Part shown: one piece after another, positions 17,066-26,543 of the stretch
Position numbering within the stretch: position 1 is the stretch's first letter
How the letters are laid out: every line of letters starts with the position of its first letter
Assembly (NCBI RefSeq): GCF_012926525.1
Contig: NZ_JABBNI010000019.1
Span: 28,686 to 92,685, forward strand
Direction of reading: 5' to 3'
DNA from: Clostridium muellerianum
GTDB lineage: Bacteria > Bacillota > Clostridia > Clostridiales > Clostridiaceae
DNA: 64,000 nucleotides
Position numbers and translations under genes: made by a program
Notes under the pieces: model-generated
Told to the model about the DNA's origin: nothing
Database searches by the model: none
Seen by the model: only the letters and a program-made list of their open reading frames with translations

Positions 17066-18424
17066 CTAGTAATAACATTTAACATCATTTATCCTATAAA
17101 ATTTGTATTCTTTATTTTTAAATTCCTTGACTAACTTATGCAACACAGAATCCTCTGAATAATTATAATATGGATAACCATCTCCTCCCCTATACACTTT
17201 TATATCTTCAAATTCTATATAAGGATGATAAAAAAAGCTGCCTAATAAATTTCTAGAAAGTTTTCTTATTTTATGTATCATATTATCACAATCTTTTTTA
17301 CCATCCACATAATCAAGAGGTGTAGGAATATAGATTGCCTTTTTTTCGTTATTATTAACTTCATAAATATTTTCACATGATGTTATTCCTCCATCTTCCG
17401 AATAAGGTTGGTATATATAATTAAATTTTTCCTCTATAATACTCAGCTGATTCTTTAAAATTCCATAATGAGGTGTTTCAAAAAAATTACATTCTATGTC
17501 TAACTTTTTTGCAGAATTCAAAGCCTTATCTACTCTTTCTTTTGAATAAGCTTTATCTCCTGGAATATTATCATTTTTGCTCCTATGAAATTCTAATCCA
17601 TCAATGCTTGTAGTATTTCCATATTGATGTGTATATCCATGCAATCCCATAATACCACCCTTTTCCATAAAATAATCTAATGTAAATAGAAAATCTGCAT
17701 TATACATACTATAAGTTTCTGAAATATCATTATCTATACTTTCAGAAGGCTTTATATATCTAGGAACCCAAGCTATATGGAATGGTATGCTTTGTTTATA
17801 TAAATAATCTGATATTATTCTCAGTTTTTCCAAAGACTCCTTAGAAGAATATAATCCTCCTGCAGTAATGTCTTCCAACCTTATTAAAGCTGCTTTACTT
17901 CCAACTTGTTCTAAAGGCTTAACTGTTTCTTCTCTATTCTTGTAAAAACATATAGTCTTATTTTGTATATCCCAATAAGTTTTTAAATCTAAAAATCTAG
18001 CAAAATCAATCATAGATGCATATACTACATTATCTTGTGTAATAATTTTCTTTTTTAAGCTATATTGTTTTTTATTAGCAATAAATTTATTATTGCTCGT
18101 ATCAATTACTATATCATCATCCTTCCATTGAATATTTATAATACCATTCCTTATAGAAACTTTTCCTTCTATCTTTTTAAGTATTTCACTTATAGGCAAA
18201 TAATATCTATTATTTTGTACATATATAGGTAAATCTAAGTTCAATGCTTTATTTTCAAAATTAATTAATATAGAATCTTTTTTCATACTTAATCCATTAA
18301 ATTCAGAAATGTTCTCCTTACCCTTATTTAAGATTTGACTATTTACAAATTTAATGCTAAATATAAATAGGATAAAAAATATTGTAAAAAATATCAGTAG
18401 TTTATTTTTTAGCATTTTCTGCAT
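17066..18424 (-). CDS. DUF2334 polysaccharide-deacetylase-like surface protein
   Basis: This 452-residue protein has an N-terminal membrane anchor (about 6-28). A copper amine oxidase N-terminal-like domain follows (about 45-165; QNNRYYLPISEILKKI, VVYASMIDFARFLDL), a stalk or wall-binding module common in clostridia. The C-terminal half matches DUF2334 of the NodB-like deacetylase superfamily: LIRLEDITAGG with the metal-ligand Asp, GGIMGLHGYTHQYGN with the His pair, and FETPHYG and FFYHPYIE near the end. A role in deacetylating or otherwise editing an extracellular polysaccharide is inferred. The Shine-Dalgarno sequence is weak (GAAGTG). Confidence 0.83.
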   Translation of the reverse strand: MQKMLKNKLLIFFTIFFILFIFSIKFVNSQILNKGKENISEFNGLSMKKDSILINFENKALNLDLPIYVQNNRYYLPISEILKKIEGKVSIRNGIINIQWKDDDIVIDTSNNKFIANKKQYSLKKKIITQDNVVYASMIDFARFLDLKTYWDIQNKTICFYKNREETVKPLEQVGSKAALIRLEDITAGGLYSSKESLEKLRIISDYLYKQSIPFHIAWVPRYIKPSESIDNDISETYSMYNADFLFTLDYFMEKGGIMGLHGYTHQYGNTTSIDGLEFHRSKNDNIPGDKAYSKERVDKALNSAKKLDIECNFFETPHYGILKNQLSIIEEKFNYIYQPYSEDGGITSCENIYEVNNNEKKAIYIPTPLDYVDGKKDCDNMIHKIRKLSRNLLGSFFYHPYIEFEDIKVYRGGDGYPYYNYSEDSVLHKLVKEFKNKEYKFYRINDVKCYY

Positions 18425-18635
18425 TTGATCACTTCTTTCAATATTTTTTCAATGCCCTTACAAAGTTTAAATACTTAATATATATTTAACTGAATCTAAC
18501 AAAAACTTATATTTATATTTTCTACACTTTTTTATTAAATATGTTATTAAAATAAATTTAAAATGTTAAAATATAATAGTAGTTTAATATTTTAATACCG
18601 AAAACTTGATAGTAATCATTAGCATAAAATTATTT

Positions 18636-18664
18636 TTGACACTTGATAATTTTTATTATATAAT
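18636..18664 (+). promoter_or_regulatory. Consensus sigma-A promoter of perR
   Basis: TTGACA (18636-18641), a 17-base spacer and TATAAT (18659-18664) match the consensus fully. Confidence 0.85.
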
Positions 18665-18681
18665 ATAATTAATTATATAAT
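18655..18681 (+). promoter_or_regulatory. PerR/Fur-type operator overlapping the perR promoter
   Basis: Two copies of ATTATATAAT (18655-18664 and 18672-18681) surround a palindromic core, giving the perfect palindrome ATATAATTAATTATAT. It resembles the Per box TTATAATnATTATAA and covers the -10 box, so autorepression by the encoded PerR is likely. Confidence 0.65.
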
Positions 18682-18694
18682 AAGGATGGTGTAT

Positions 18695-19111
18695 ATGAAT
18701 AACTTATCTAGTATTTTTAGAGAAAAAAAATTAAAACTTACACCTCAGCGAATTGCAGTATATAAATTTTTACAATCAACGAAGGAACATCCATCTGCTG
18801 AGATAATATACAAGGCTCTCCAACCAGAATATCCTACTATGAGTCTTGCGACCGTCTATAAGGCTTTAAAAACTTTAGTTGACGTAAACCTTGTTCAAGA
18901 ACTTAATGTGGGTGAAGGAAACTTTAGATATGATGGAAATGTTATGCCCCATCCACATATACAATGCCTTCACTGTGGAAAAGTAGATGATATTGAGGGA
19001 ATTTGCTTTTCTGATCTAAATGATAAGGTTAAAAATTATACTCAATATGAAGTTCTTGGAAACCAAGTATACTTTTATGGCATTTGCAAATCCTGTAAAG
19101 ATAATGCTTAG
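18695..19111 (+). CDS. perR: PerR-like Fur family peroxide regulator
   Basis: The ATG at 18695 (138 residues) is five bases after AAGGATGG; an ATG at 18686 lies inside that site. The winged helix is LKLTPQRIAVYKFLQSTKEH ... SLATVYKALKTLV. The C-terminal metal domain has the structural zinc pairs CLHCGK and CKSC. The regulatory site includes Asp of FRYDG, where PerR has Asp and Fur has Glu, and the HPH cluster whose histidines are oxidised by peroxide in PerR. It should repress oxidative-stress genes when bound to Fe or Mn. The operator over its own promoter supports autoregulation. Confidence 0.88.
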   Translation: MNNLSSIFREKKLKLTPQRIAVYKFLQSTKEHPSAEIIYKALQPEYPTMSLATVYKALKTLVDVNLVQELNVGEGNFRYDGNVMPHPHIQCLHCGKVDDIEGICFSDLNDKVKNYTQYEVLGNQVYFYGICKSCKDNA

Positions 19112-19121
19112 AGACTTATTA

Positions 19122-19155
19122 AAAAAGCAGCTGTATTAGCTGCTTTCTTATTTTG
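19122..19155 (+). terminator. Terminator of perR
   Basis: The stem AAAGCAGCT/AGCTGCTTT is followed by CTTATTTTG. Confidence 0.85.
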
Positions 19156-19186
19156 TGCTAAAAAATTTAGCTATGTGAATAACTAT

Positions 19187-20419
19187 CTATCGATATGCTT
19201 CATTTACAATATCTTCCCACATCTTTGTACTTTGTTTTCCTGATAACATTTCATCCATTTTAGAAGATATAGCACTTTTTAACCTTTCAGGAATATTCTC
19301 AACAAATATTATGTTATTTTCCGTACTCTCCTGCAAATGTTTTACCACTGCAGATTTAACACCTGATTTTATAGAGCTATTGACTTTTTTATTTCCACTG
19401 ACAAGTCCCTCACCTACAAGTTTTTTTTGAAAATTATCACTTACTATAAACTTTATAAAACTGTTTGTTTCCTCACTGTTTTTACTATTTACAGGTACAC
19501 AAATTATAGAATTACAAATAACAGGAACATTTATTTTTGAAGAGCCACCGTTCAAGGAATTATCAACTACTTTTATATTTTCACTCTTAAAATCTTTAAA
19601 GTAATATGATGAACTTATAATTAAAGGTATATCACCTTTTACAAACTTATTTATACTACTATCATTTCCAATTTCAAAAGTATTTTTATTTATATTATTC
19701 TTTTTTACAAATGTTGATATATCATTAAAAGCTTGCTGCATTTCATTTAAAGATTTATAAAATTCAGCTCCACTATCATATTTACTTTCTAATTTTCCCA
19801 TACTAACTTTATTATTTATTATCATGGAAGCTAACGCACTATTTATATCTAAACTTTCTGTTATAATTACAGGAACTCTTATTGACATATCATTTAAACT
19901 TTTTAATATAATTTTTAATTCATCCATGTTAGATGGGACTTTTAAATTCAGCTTCTTAAAAGAATCTTCATTATACAATACCTCCATAGTATAGGGAATT
20001 AAACCTATTCCATAATACTTATCATTGAATCTTCCATAAGCATTCACTACAGTATAGTACCTATCACTAAATTTATTTTCATCATAAAAATTTCCTATAT
20101 CGCTTAATAAACCTTTTCTACTCAATTTAATCATATTGCTTCTAGAAGTAACTATTACATCAGCATTTACATTTTTAGCTATATCGTCCTCTATTTTACC
20201 TCCTATAACATTATTAACACTTACTTTAACTTTAGCATTATCTTTTTTGTATTCCTCTATAGCTGATTTTAATATACTTGAGGATTCTTTATCTTTTAAA
20301 TCCACATATACATTTAACTGCTTTTCTTTTTCTAGATCCTTGGACTTATTGCAGGCGATACTATTGATAGCAAATAATAATATCAAAAATATTGCTGTAA
20401 CCTTTTTTCTAAAAATCAT
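19187..20419 (-). CDS. Extracellular solute-binding lipoprotein (sugar-type, SBP_bac_1)
   Basis: This 410-residue lipoprotein has the signal peptide and lipobox INSIACNKS, with the lipidated Cys near residue 23. The mature part follows the family 1 solute-binding fold: NVYVDLKDKESSSILKSAIE, a VIVTSRSNMIKLSRKGLLSD segment, GLIPYTMEVLYNEDSFKKL and a C-terminal helical lobe. Such proteins deliver sugars or oligosaccharides to ABC permeases. No permease or ATPase gene is adjacent, so it is an orphan receptor or uses a transporter encoded elsewhere. AAGGAGGT precedes the ATG. It is divergent from the next gene. Confidence 0.87.
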   Translation of the reverse strand: MIFRKKVTAIFLILLFAINSIACNKSKDLEKEKQLNVYVDLKDKESSSILKSAIEEYKKDNAKVKVSVNNVIGGKIEDDIAKNVNADVIVTSRSNMIKLSRKGLLSDIGNFYDENKFSDRYYTVVNAYGRFNDKYYGIGLIPYTMEVLYNEDSFKKLNLKVPSNMDELKIILKSLNDMSIRVPVIITESLDINSALASMIINNKVSMGKLESKYDSGAEFYKSLNEMQQAFNDISTFVKKNNINKNTFEIGNDSSINKFVKGDIPLIISSSYYFKDFKSENIKVVDNSLNGGSSKINVPVICNSIICVPVNSKNSEETNSFIKFIVSDNFQKKLVGEGLVSGNKKVNSSIKSGVKSAVVKHLQESTENNIIFVENIPERLKSAISSKMDEMLSGKQSTKMWEDIVNEAYR

Positions 20420-20552
20420 AGAATTTTGTTACCTCCTTTCTAGCAAAAGTTAAATATTAAAATTTTTTTATTTACAAAGTACTTCTAATTTTATTTTGTA
20501 CATAATAATTAAATATATAATAATTTCATATAATTAAGTGGAGGTGAAACAT

Positions 20553-21485
20553 ATGAAATTTAGAGTCATATTTCTAAAAAAGAAATATATTTACTTTATA
20601 GCATTTACTTTGATACTTTTTATACTGATAGCTGTATTACTTTTATCAAGACATTACTCACCAACTTTTACTAACATTTCTGAAGACAAAATGTTAAAAG
20701 CTGACTTTGATGGTGATGGAAAAGAGGACATACTATCAGTTAGGAAAAATAACGATAAGTATTCTGTAGATGTTAAAATTAAAAATAAAATTTTCCCTAT
20801 TACAACATATAAAAATTCTTCAACCTTATGTAATTATTCATCCTATTGGCCTATGAGAATAACTCTTATGGATGTATCCAGAGATAAACTTCCTGAGATA
20901 TTTATCCAAACTTCAAACAAAGACAACCCTCTTCAATACGTTTTTGTTTGGAATTATGAAAAGTTTGATAATGTACTTTCAAATTCAAATAATATTTTAG
21001 GCTTTATTGATTGCAAAAATAACAAAACTCCAAAGGTTATCTCTGGCAAATTTCAAGACAATACTATTAGTCTTTCAAATTATATGTTTTTAAATTATAA
21101 ATTTAAAAATTATAACTATGAAAATAATACTACTTTTATGGGTGCAGATACTATATGTACTTTTATTCAATTCGTACAAGGGCTTCCTGGTACTGAAAAC
21201 TTTAAACCTAAAGATATTTTTAGCAGTAACTTATCGAATAGAGAATTACAATCAATATCAAAACTTTCTTCAGAAAATAATACCTATATATTTCAAGACA
21301 GTATATTTAAAGAAAATAAATGCAATCAGGATGGAGATGTGTCAGAAGTATATTGGACTCTAAATTTCAGAGGCATATCAAATTTAGATAAAAAAACAAT
21401 AAAAAATTACACTATAAATCTCTTACTAACACCTGATGAAAATAGTAAAGATAATTACCATTTTAAAATTTCTTCTTTATTTTAA
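20553..21485 (+). CDS. Membrane-anchored protein with an FG-GAP/VCBS-like N-terminal repeat
   Basis: The ATG at 20553 (310 residues) has GGAGGTG upstream. One N-terminal membrane segment (about 10-32) follows a basic cytosolic tip, and the rest is outside the cell. Directly after the membrane comes LKADFDGDGKEDILSVRKN, a calcium-binding DxDxDG loop as in FG-GAP/VCBS repeats. LMDVSRDKLPEIFIQTSN looks like a second degenerate unit. I do not recognise the remaining 200 residues. The function is unknown; a surface sensor or adhesin-like role is only a guess. It is divergent from the solute-binding lipoprotein and convergent with the WYL regulator. Confidence 0.75.
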   Translation: MKFRVIFLKKKYIYFIAFTLILFILIAVLLLSRHYSPTFTNISEDKMLKADFDGDGKEDILSVRKNNDKYSVDVKIKNKIFPITTYKNSSTLCNYSSYWPMRITLMDVSRDKLPEIFIQTSNKDNPLQYVFVWNYEKFDNVLSNSNNILGFIDCKNNKTPKVISGKFQDNTISLSNYMFLNYKFKNYNYENNTTFMGADTICTFIQFVQGLPGTENFKPKDIFSSNLSNRELQSISKLSSENNTYIFQDSIFKENKCNQDGDVSEVYWTLNFRGISNLDKKTIKNYTINLLLTPDENSKDNYHFKISSLF

Positions 21486-21487
21486 GT

Positions 21488-21516
21488 AAAAACAAAAGGG
21501 ACCGTTTTACGGTCCC
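21488..21516 (-). terminator. Terminator downstream of the WYL regulator
   Basis: The perfect stem GGGACCG/CGGTCCC with loop TAAAA is followed on the minus strand by CTTTTGTTTTTAC. It is the last of three successive hairpins (others at 21538-21572 and 21577-21591). Confidence 0.85.
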
Positions 21517-21537
21517 AAGGGGGATGGGGGGTTATAA

Positions 21538-21591
21538 GTATCAAACAAACTTATATGTAACTTGTTTGATACCTTAGGAGATCATATCTCC
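21538..21591 (-). ncRNA. Tandem hairpins, possible 3' UTR-derived small RNA
   Basis: In minus-strand order there is a GGAGAT/ATCTCC hairpin, then an 11-bp stem (GTATCAAACAA with TTGTTTGATAC, 13-base loop), then a C-rich single strand leading into the terminator at 21488-21516. All lie in the 166-base gap between convergent genes. No known RNA family was recognised. A plain 3' UTR with stacked stems is the simpler reading. Confidence 0.35.
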
Positions 21592-21651
21592 CAATTACAT
21601 TTATTATAATATCCCATTTGTAAAAATTTTATTCAACTTTAATTAATTTTT

Positions 21652-22605
21652 TTAATATTTCTTATAAATATATTCTATTTCCTTTTTTATTTCTTCTCTC
21701 AATTCTACAGGTTCTATAACTTCTGCATTTTTTCCAAATCCTAATATCCAACTTTTTATTTCATCTAATTCGTCTAAATAAATAGTTAATAATACAGAAC
21801 CATCCTCTAGATTTTGTATTTGTTCATTAGGATGCCATTTTCCGTTTTTTATGAATTCCGAAACCTTTTCATCAAACTTTATTATAATTTTATTTTTATC
21901 TCCTTTAAAAATTGCCCAATTTTCATCTAAATATTCTTTTAAGGAAAAAGTATGGGGTATCATATATATTTCCTCAGTTACTTTTAAGTTTTGTATTCTT
22001 GATACCTTAAATGTTTCAACTTTATCATTTTTATAATAATATCCTATTATGTACCATGAACCTTCTCTAAAAATTAAATTATATGGATCTACTTTTTTTA
22101 TAGTTAAGTTGTTTCTATTTATGGAAAAATAATTTATACTTAAAGTTCTTCCTCTACTCATAGCATAATTTATTTGAGATATTTTGTCCTGTAGATTTTG
22201 TAAGCTGCCAACTTCATTAATTTTAAAATTCCCATCTTCATTTAAATAATTTAATTCATTATCTGAATTTATATACAAACTTTTTATCTTTGTAACAGCT
22301 TTTTGTAATTCACTTTCATAAACAAATCCATTTTCTTTGGTAAGTATTTGCGCAGACATAAGTAAAGCCTGCAGCTCTTCTTCACTAAGTTTTGATGGTT
22401 TCATGAAAAATTCTTGATCTATATAAAATCCACCATACCTTCCTTTCTTGGTATGCACTGGTATGTTTGCCTTATTTAAACTACTTATATATCTATATAT
22501 GGTTTTTTTATCAACTTCTAAAGTTTCTGCTAATTCTGTAGCAGTAGTAAGCCCTTTATATTGTAATGTAATTATCATTTCTATTAAATGAGAAATTTTA
22601 GACAT
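21652..22605 (-). CDS. HTH_11 plus WYL domain transcriptional regulator (YafY family)
   Basis: This 317-residue regulator begins with a winged helix (MSKISHLIEMIITLQYKGLT, then ATELAETLEVDKKTIYRYIS). A linker with PSKLSEEELQALLMSAQIL follows, then the WYL domain (about 145-230) containing LIFREGSWYIIGYYYKNDKV, and a WCX C-terminal extension. WYL domains bind nucleic acids or small nucleotides and often regulate stress or phage-defence functions. No defence gene lies beside it here. A 13-base direct repeat in its upstream region could be its own operator. The start has TTGGGGG upstream. Confidence 0.9.
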   Translation of the reverse strand: MSKISHLIEMIITLQYKGLTTATELAETLEVDKKTIYRYISSLNKANIPVHTKKGRYGGFYIDQEFFMKPSKLSEEELQALLMSAQILTKENGFVYESELQKAVTKIKSLYINSDNELNYLNEDGNFKINEVGSLQNLQDKISQINYAMSRGRTLSINYFSINRNNLTIKKVDPYNLIFREGSWYIIGYYYKNDKVETFKVSRIQNLKVTEEIYMIPHTFSLKEYLDENWAIFKGDKNKIIIKFDEKVSEFIKNGKWHPNEQIQNLEDGSVLLTIYLDELDEIKSWILGFGKNAEVIEPVELREEIKKEIEYIYKKY

Positions 22606-22707
22606 ACTTTTTTACCCCCAATATAATTTTATCCTAATATTTAATTATATCGGTATTTTTAATGAAATTTTTAGTGTATTTCACATAAAATATAGAAAAT
22701 AATTTCT

Positions 22708-22743
22708 AAGTACGAAAAATTATTACATTTAAGTACGAAAAAT
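22708..22743 (-). repeat. Direct repeat upstream of the WYL regulator gene
   Basis: AAGTACGAAAAAT occurs at 22708-22720 and 22731-22743, 23 bases apart (about two helical turns). On the minus strand it reads ATTTTTCGTACTT upstream of the regulator. It is a candidate operator; the second copy overlaps the terminator of the CPBP gene. Confidence 0.5.
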
Positions 22744-22780
22744 AGACATACACGGTAATAAACCATATATGTCTATTTTT
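22738..22780. terminator. Terminator of the CPBP protease gene
   Basis: The 13-bp arms AAAAATAGACATA and TATGTCTATTTTT enclose a 17-base loop, with a U-tract on either strand. Confidence 0.85.
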
Positions 22781-22784
22781 ATAT

Positions 22785-23579
22785 TTAAATTGCAGGCAAT
22801 TTTTGCGCTAACAATACCATAGTAGTTACAAGGTTAAATGTAAAATGATTAAATACAGAATACCAATAACCTTTCTTCTCTATTAGATAACAATTATATA
22901 ATCCTATCCAGAGTATTAAAGGAAATGCTTTTAAATTAAAATGTATAAAAGCAAAAATCACACTGCTTATTAATGCTGAGAAATAAATCCCTATTCTAGG
23001 TATAAATATCTTTTCAAATATTAACCATCTAAATACAAATTCCTCAACAACTGGAGCAAAAATTATAATTATTGGAATTAATATTATGAATTTATTTAAC
23101 GGCATATTAGACATCTCTGTAACTACTTCTTGATCTTTAACCTGTACACTAAACATAGAAATAATTATTTTTTCTATAATAGAAATCATAAATATTACCA
23201 TATAGGAAAAAGCTGCTGATTTTATAGCTGAAACTATGTTGAACTTTTTCCTGGTAAACCCAAATCTTATAAAATCATTACTTAATCTACTGCTTATAGT
23301 TTCTTTAAAATTGTGTTTTGAAAGACACAAAGAACATTGATCTTTATAAAAATTATGTGATCTATTTGCATCTCTTAAATATTTAATATTAATTGCTGTA
23401 AGGATAAAAGGTAAAAGATTGTTAGTAAATACAGATAATATCATATAAAATATTGCTATTAGAAATAATACTATCTTACTTTTGTTTCTTTCCCTAGAAA
23501 ATCTTATGAAAATTACAAGTGGAGGAACATAAACAAATAAAAATACTAGTAAATTCTTGATAATGCTATATTTTATCAT
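22785..23579 (-). CDS. CPBP family intramembrane metalloprotease (CaaX/Abi type)
   Basis: This 264-residue membrane protein has about seven hydrophobic segments. The catalytic motifs of the CPBP family are visible in the C-terminal half: APVVEEFVFRWLIFEKIF with the Glu-Glu and Arg, FAFIHF with the first metal-binding His, and the NHFTFN segment with the final His. A pair of cysteines (DQCSLCLSKH) in the central loop is unusual and may bind metal. The family includes CaaX prenyl proteases and bacteriocin self-immunity proteins; the substrate is unknown. AAGGAGG precedes the start. It follows ysxC, with a 39-base gap. Confidence 0.88.
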   Translation of the reverse strand: MIKYSIIKNLLVFLFVYVPPLVIFIRFSRERNKSKIVLFLIAIFYMILSVFTNNLLPFILTAINIKYLRDANRSHNFYKDQCSLCLSKHNFKETISSRLSNDFIRFGFTRKKFNIVSAIKSAAFSYMVIFMISIIEKIIISMFSVQVKDQEVVTEMSNMPLNKFIILIPIIIIFAPVVEEFVFRWLIFEKIFIPRIGIYFSALISSVIFAFIHFNLKAFPLILWIGLYNCYLIEKKGYWYSVFNHFTFNLVTTMVLLAQKLPAI

Positions 23580-23618
23580 TGTATATCCTCCTTATTTTAT
23601 ATCCTCACCCTAAAGCAA

Positions 23619-24206
23619 CTAACCATTTACGCACTCTTCAATTGCATCTAAAAGCTCTTCTTTACCCAACTTTTTTAACGAAGAAAAAGTTAAAATCTTT
23701 TCATCCTCTCTTAATTGAAAAGTATCCCTAATGACATTAAGATTTTTTCTAAGTTCAGCTTTTTTTAATTTATCTATTTTAGTTGCTACTATAAGGGCAT
23801 CATAGTTATAATGCTTTATCCACTTATACATAATTATGTCATCTTCACTAGGTTTATGCCTACAATCAACAAGAAGTACAACCTTTTTTAATTGTTCTCT
23901 TCCTGTTAAATATCTTTCAATTACTTTCCCCCAACTTTCCTTTTCTGATTTTGAAACCTTTGCGTATCCGTATCCAGGTAAATCAACAAAGTAAAATTCA
24001 TTATTTATCAAGAAAAAGTTTACCAACCTAGTCTTTCCTGGGGTACCACTAACTTTAACCAACTTTCTTCTATTAACTAAAGTATTTATTAAAGATGATT
24101 TTCCTACATTAGATCTTCCTACAAAAGCTATTTCCACCCTATTATCTTGAGGATATTGACTGTTTGCAACTGCAGAAATTATAAATTCCGATTGCTTTAT
24201 TTCCAT
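23619..24206 (-). CDS. ysxC: Ribosome biogenesis GTPase YsxC/EngB
   Basis: At 195 residues this is the usual length. The G motifs are clear: G1 [10 protein letters not shown]2 in [11 protein letters not shown]3 [11 protein letters not shown]4 TKIDKLKK, and G5 FSSLKKLGK near the C-terminus. It is an essential GTPase for assembly of the 50S subunit in B. subtilis. The gene follows lon with 14 bases between the lon stop (alternative frame, 24221-24223) and this start, the conserved clostridial and bacillary order. AGGTG precedes the ATG. Confidence 0.97.
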   Translation of the reverse strand: MEIKQSEFIISAVANSQYPQDNRVEIAFVGRSNVGKSSLINTLVNRRKLVKVSGTPGKTRLVNFFLINNEFYFVDLPGYGYAKVSKSEKESWGKVIERYLTGREQLKKVVLLVDCRHKPSEDDIIMYKWIKHYNYDALIVATKIDKLKKAELRKNLNVIRDTFQLREDEKILTFSSLKKLGKEELLDAIEECVNG

Positions 24207-24220
24207 ATTTTCACTTTCAC

Positions 24221-26543
24221 CTACTCATTTTTAACTAAGGCATTTTCTAAAACAACATCTATCTTATCTGCCATTATATAGTTTACCTTGCTTGTAACTG
24301 TCTTTGGTATTTTTGCCAAATCTTTTTCATTATCCTTTGGTATTATTATAGTAGTAATTCCAGCTCTAAAAGCTGCTAAACTTTTCTCCTTAAGTCCACC
24401 TATTGGAAAGAACTCTACCTGTCAAAGTTATTTCACCAGTCATAGCTACATTATGTTTAACCTTCATGCCGCTTAAAGCAGATATAATTGCAGTTATCAT
24501 TGTAACCCCTGCTGATGGACCATCTTTAGGTACGGCACCTTCTGGAACATGTATATGTAAATCTTTATCTTTATAAAAGTCACCTTTTATTCCATACTTA
24601 TGTGCATTAGCTCTAACATAGCTATATCCAGCCTTAGCAGATTCTTTCATAACATCTCCCAGCTTACCAGTTAGTTCTAACTTTCCTGTTCCAGGCATAA
24701 CACTTACTTCTATAGGTAAAGTATCTCCACCATATCCTGTCCATGCCATTCCCATTACTACTCCAACTTTATCTTCTTCATCAGCTTTATCATAAGTAAA
24801 TATTTCAGGTCCAAAATAAGATTTTACTTTACTTGAATTAAGTACAATTCTTTCCTTATCTTTTTCTATAATTTCTGCTATAGCTTTTCTTATTGCAGAA
24901 GATATCTTTCTTTCTAAGCTTCTAACCCCTGATTCCCTTGTATAACTATCTATTATAAGTTGTATAGCTGAATCAGATATCTTTATTTTATCATCACCTA
25001 TTTCATGTGCTTTTAATTCTTTTGCTACTAAATGTTCCTTTGCTATATGAAATTTTTCCTCACTAGTATATCCTGAAACCTCTATTACTTCCATTCTATC
25101 CAATAATGGTCCAGGTATATTTTCTAAGCTGTTAGCTGTAGTTATAAATAATACATTTGATAAATCAAATTCTAATTCTAAGTAATGATCTCTAAATGTA
25201 CTATTTTGTTCACTGTCTAATACCTCCAAAAGTGCATCTGCTGGATCACCTTTAAAATCATTACTCATTTTATCTATTTCATCTAATAAAAATAAAGGAT
25301 TTTTAGACTTTGCCTGCTTCATTCCATATATTATTCTTCCTGGAATAGCTCCTACATAAGTTTTTCTATGTCCCCTTACTTCAGCTTCATCTCTCACTCC
25401 ACCTAATGACATTCTAACAAAGTTTCTATTTAAAGCATGCGCTATAGATTTAGCTATAGATGTTTTTCCAACCCCTGGAGGTCCTACAAGACAAAGTATA
25501 GGTCCTTTTAAAGAATTACTCATTTTTTTAACAGCTAAATATTCAATTATTCTGTCTTTTACATCCTTAAGACCATAGTGTTCTTTTTCTAACACTGCTC
25601 TAGCAGACTTTATATCCAAATTATCTTCGGTTTGTTTATTCCAAGGTAGATCTAGTATCCAATCAAGGTATGATCTTATTACTCCACTCTCAGCTGAATA
25701 ACTGCCATTGCTTTTTAATCTTTCTAATTCATATAAAGCTTTATCTTTAACATTCTTAGGAAGTTTTGCTTTACTTATTTTGTTTTTATATTTAGTTATC
25801 TCTTTTTTATCTTCGTCTTCTTCTCCAAGTTCCTCTTGTATAGCTTTTAATTGTTCCTTTAGATAGTATTCTTTTTGTACCTTATCAATTTTATTCTTTA
25901 CCTTTATCCCTATTTTTCTCTCTATCTTTAATACATCAACTTCATTAACTAATATATCTAAAAGCTTTTGGAGTCTTTCCTCTACTTCATAAGAATTCAA
26001 AAGTTCCTGCTTTTTTTCTTGTTTAAGCATAAGATAAGAACTTATAACATCTGCAAGTCTTCCTGGATTATTTAATTCTTCTAATGAAACTATAGTATCT
26101 AGTGGTATAGTTCCTGATAGCTTTATGTACTCATCAAAATTTTTTCTAATTGAACGAACAAGCGCTTCACACTTGTTATCCTTAATACCATCCTCATCCG
26201 TTAACTTTTCTACCTTAACTTTTAAAAATGGTTCTTTTTCAACATAGCTTTCTAATTTTCCTCTACTTTCCCCTTCTACTAGTACCCTTATAGTATCACC
26301 TGGCAACTTAAGAATTTGTTTTATATTACAAATAGTTCCCATTACAAATATATCTTCTTCTTCAGGTTCTTCAATTTTAGCTTCCTTCTGAGCAGCTAAG
26401 AATACTTTTTGTTCATTAAGCATTGCTTCTTCAATAGCAACTATAGATTTTTCCCTACCTACATCAAAATGTAAAACCATGTATGGAAATACAGTAATGC
26501 CTCTTAATGGAATTAGAGGAAGAACTTCTAAAGTTTTATTCAT
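24221..26543 (-). pseudogene. lon: ATP-dependent protease Lon (LonA) with a one-base frameshift near the 3' end
   Basis: From the ATG at 26543 (GAGGGGAG upstream) the frame encodes a normal Lon: N-terminal substrate domain (PLIPLRGITVFPYMVLHFDV), AAA module with GPPGVGKTSIAKS and LFLLDEIDKM, and the protease domain with catalytic Ser in KDGPSAGVTM. After GEITLTGRVL it continues SNRWT and stops (24390). The next frame continues exactly as Lon should, PIGGLKEKSLAAFRAGITT, down to a stop at 24221-24223 (773 residues in total). One extra base in the triplet run at 24407-24409 explains this. The catalytic Lys of the Ser-Lys dyad (GLKEK) lies beyond the frameshift, so the truncated protein should lack proteolysis. 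This could be a true mutation or an assembly error. Confidence 0.93.

Noticed and set aside
24400..24415. Programmed +1 frameshift in lon
   Set aside because: CTT TCC resembles the prfB slip codon CTT, but there is no adjacent stop codon or internal Shine-Dalgarno stimulator, and Lon is not known to use recoding.
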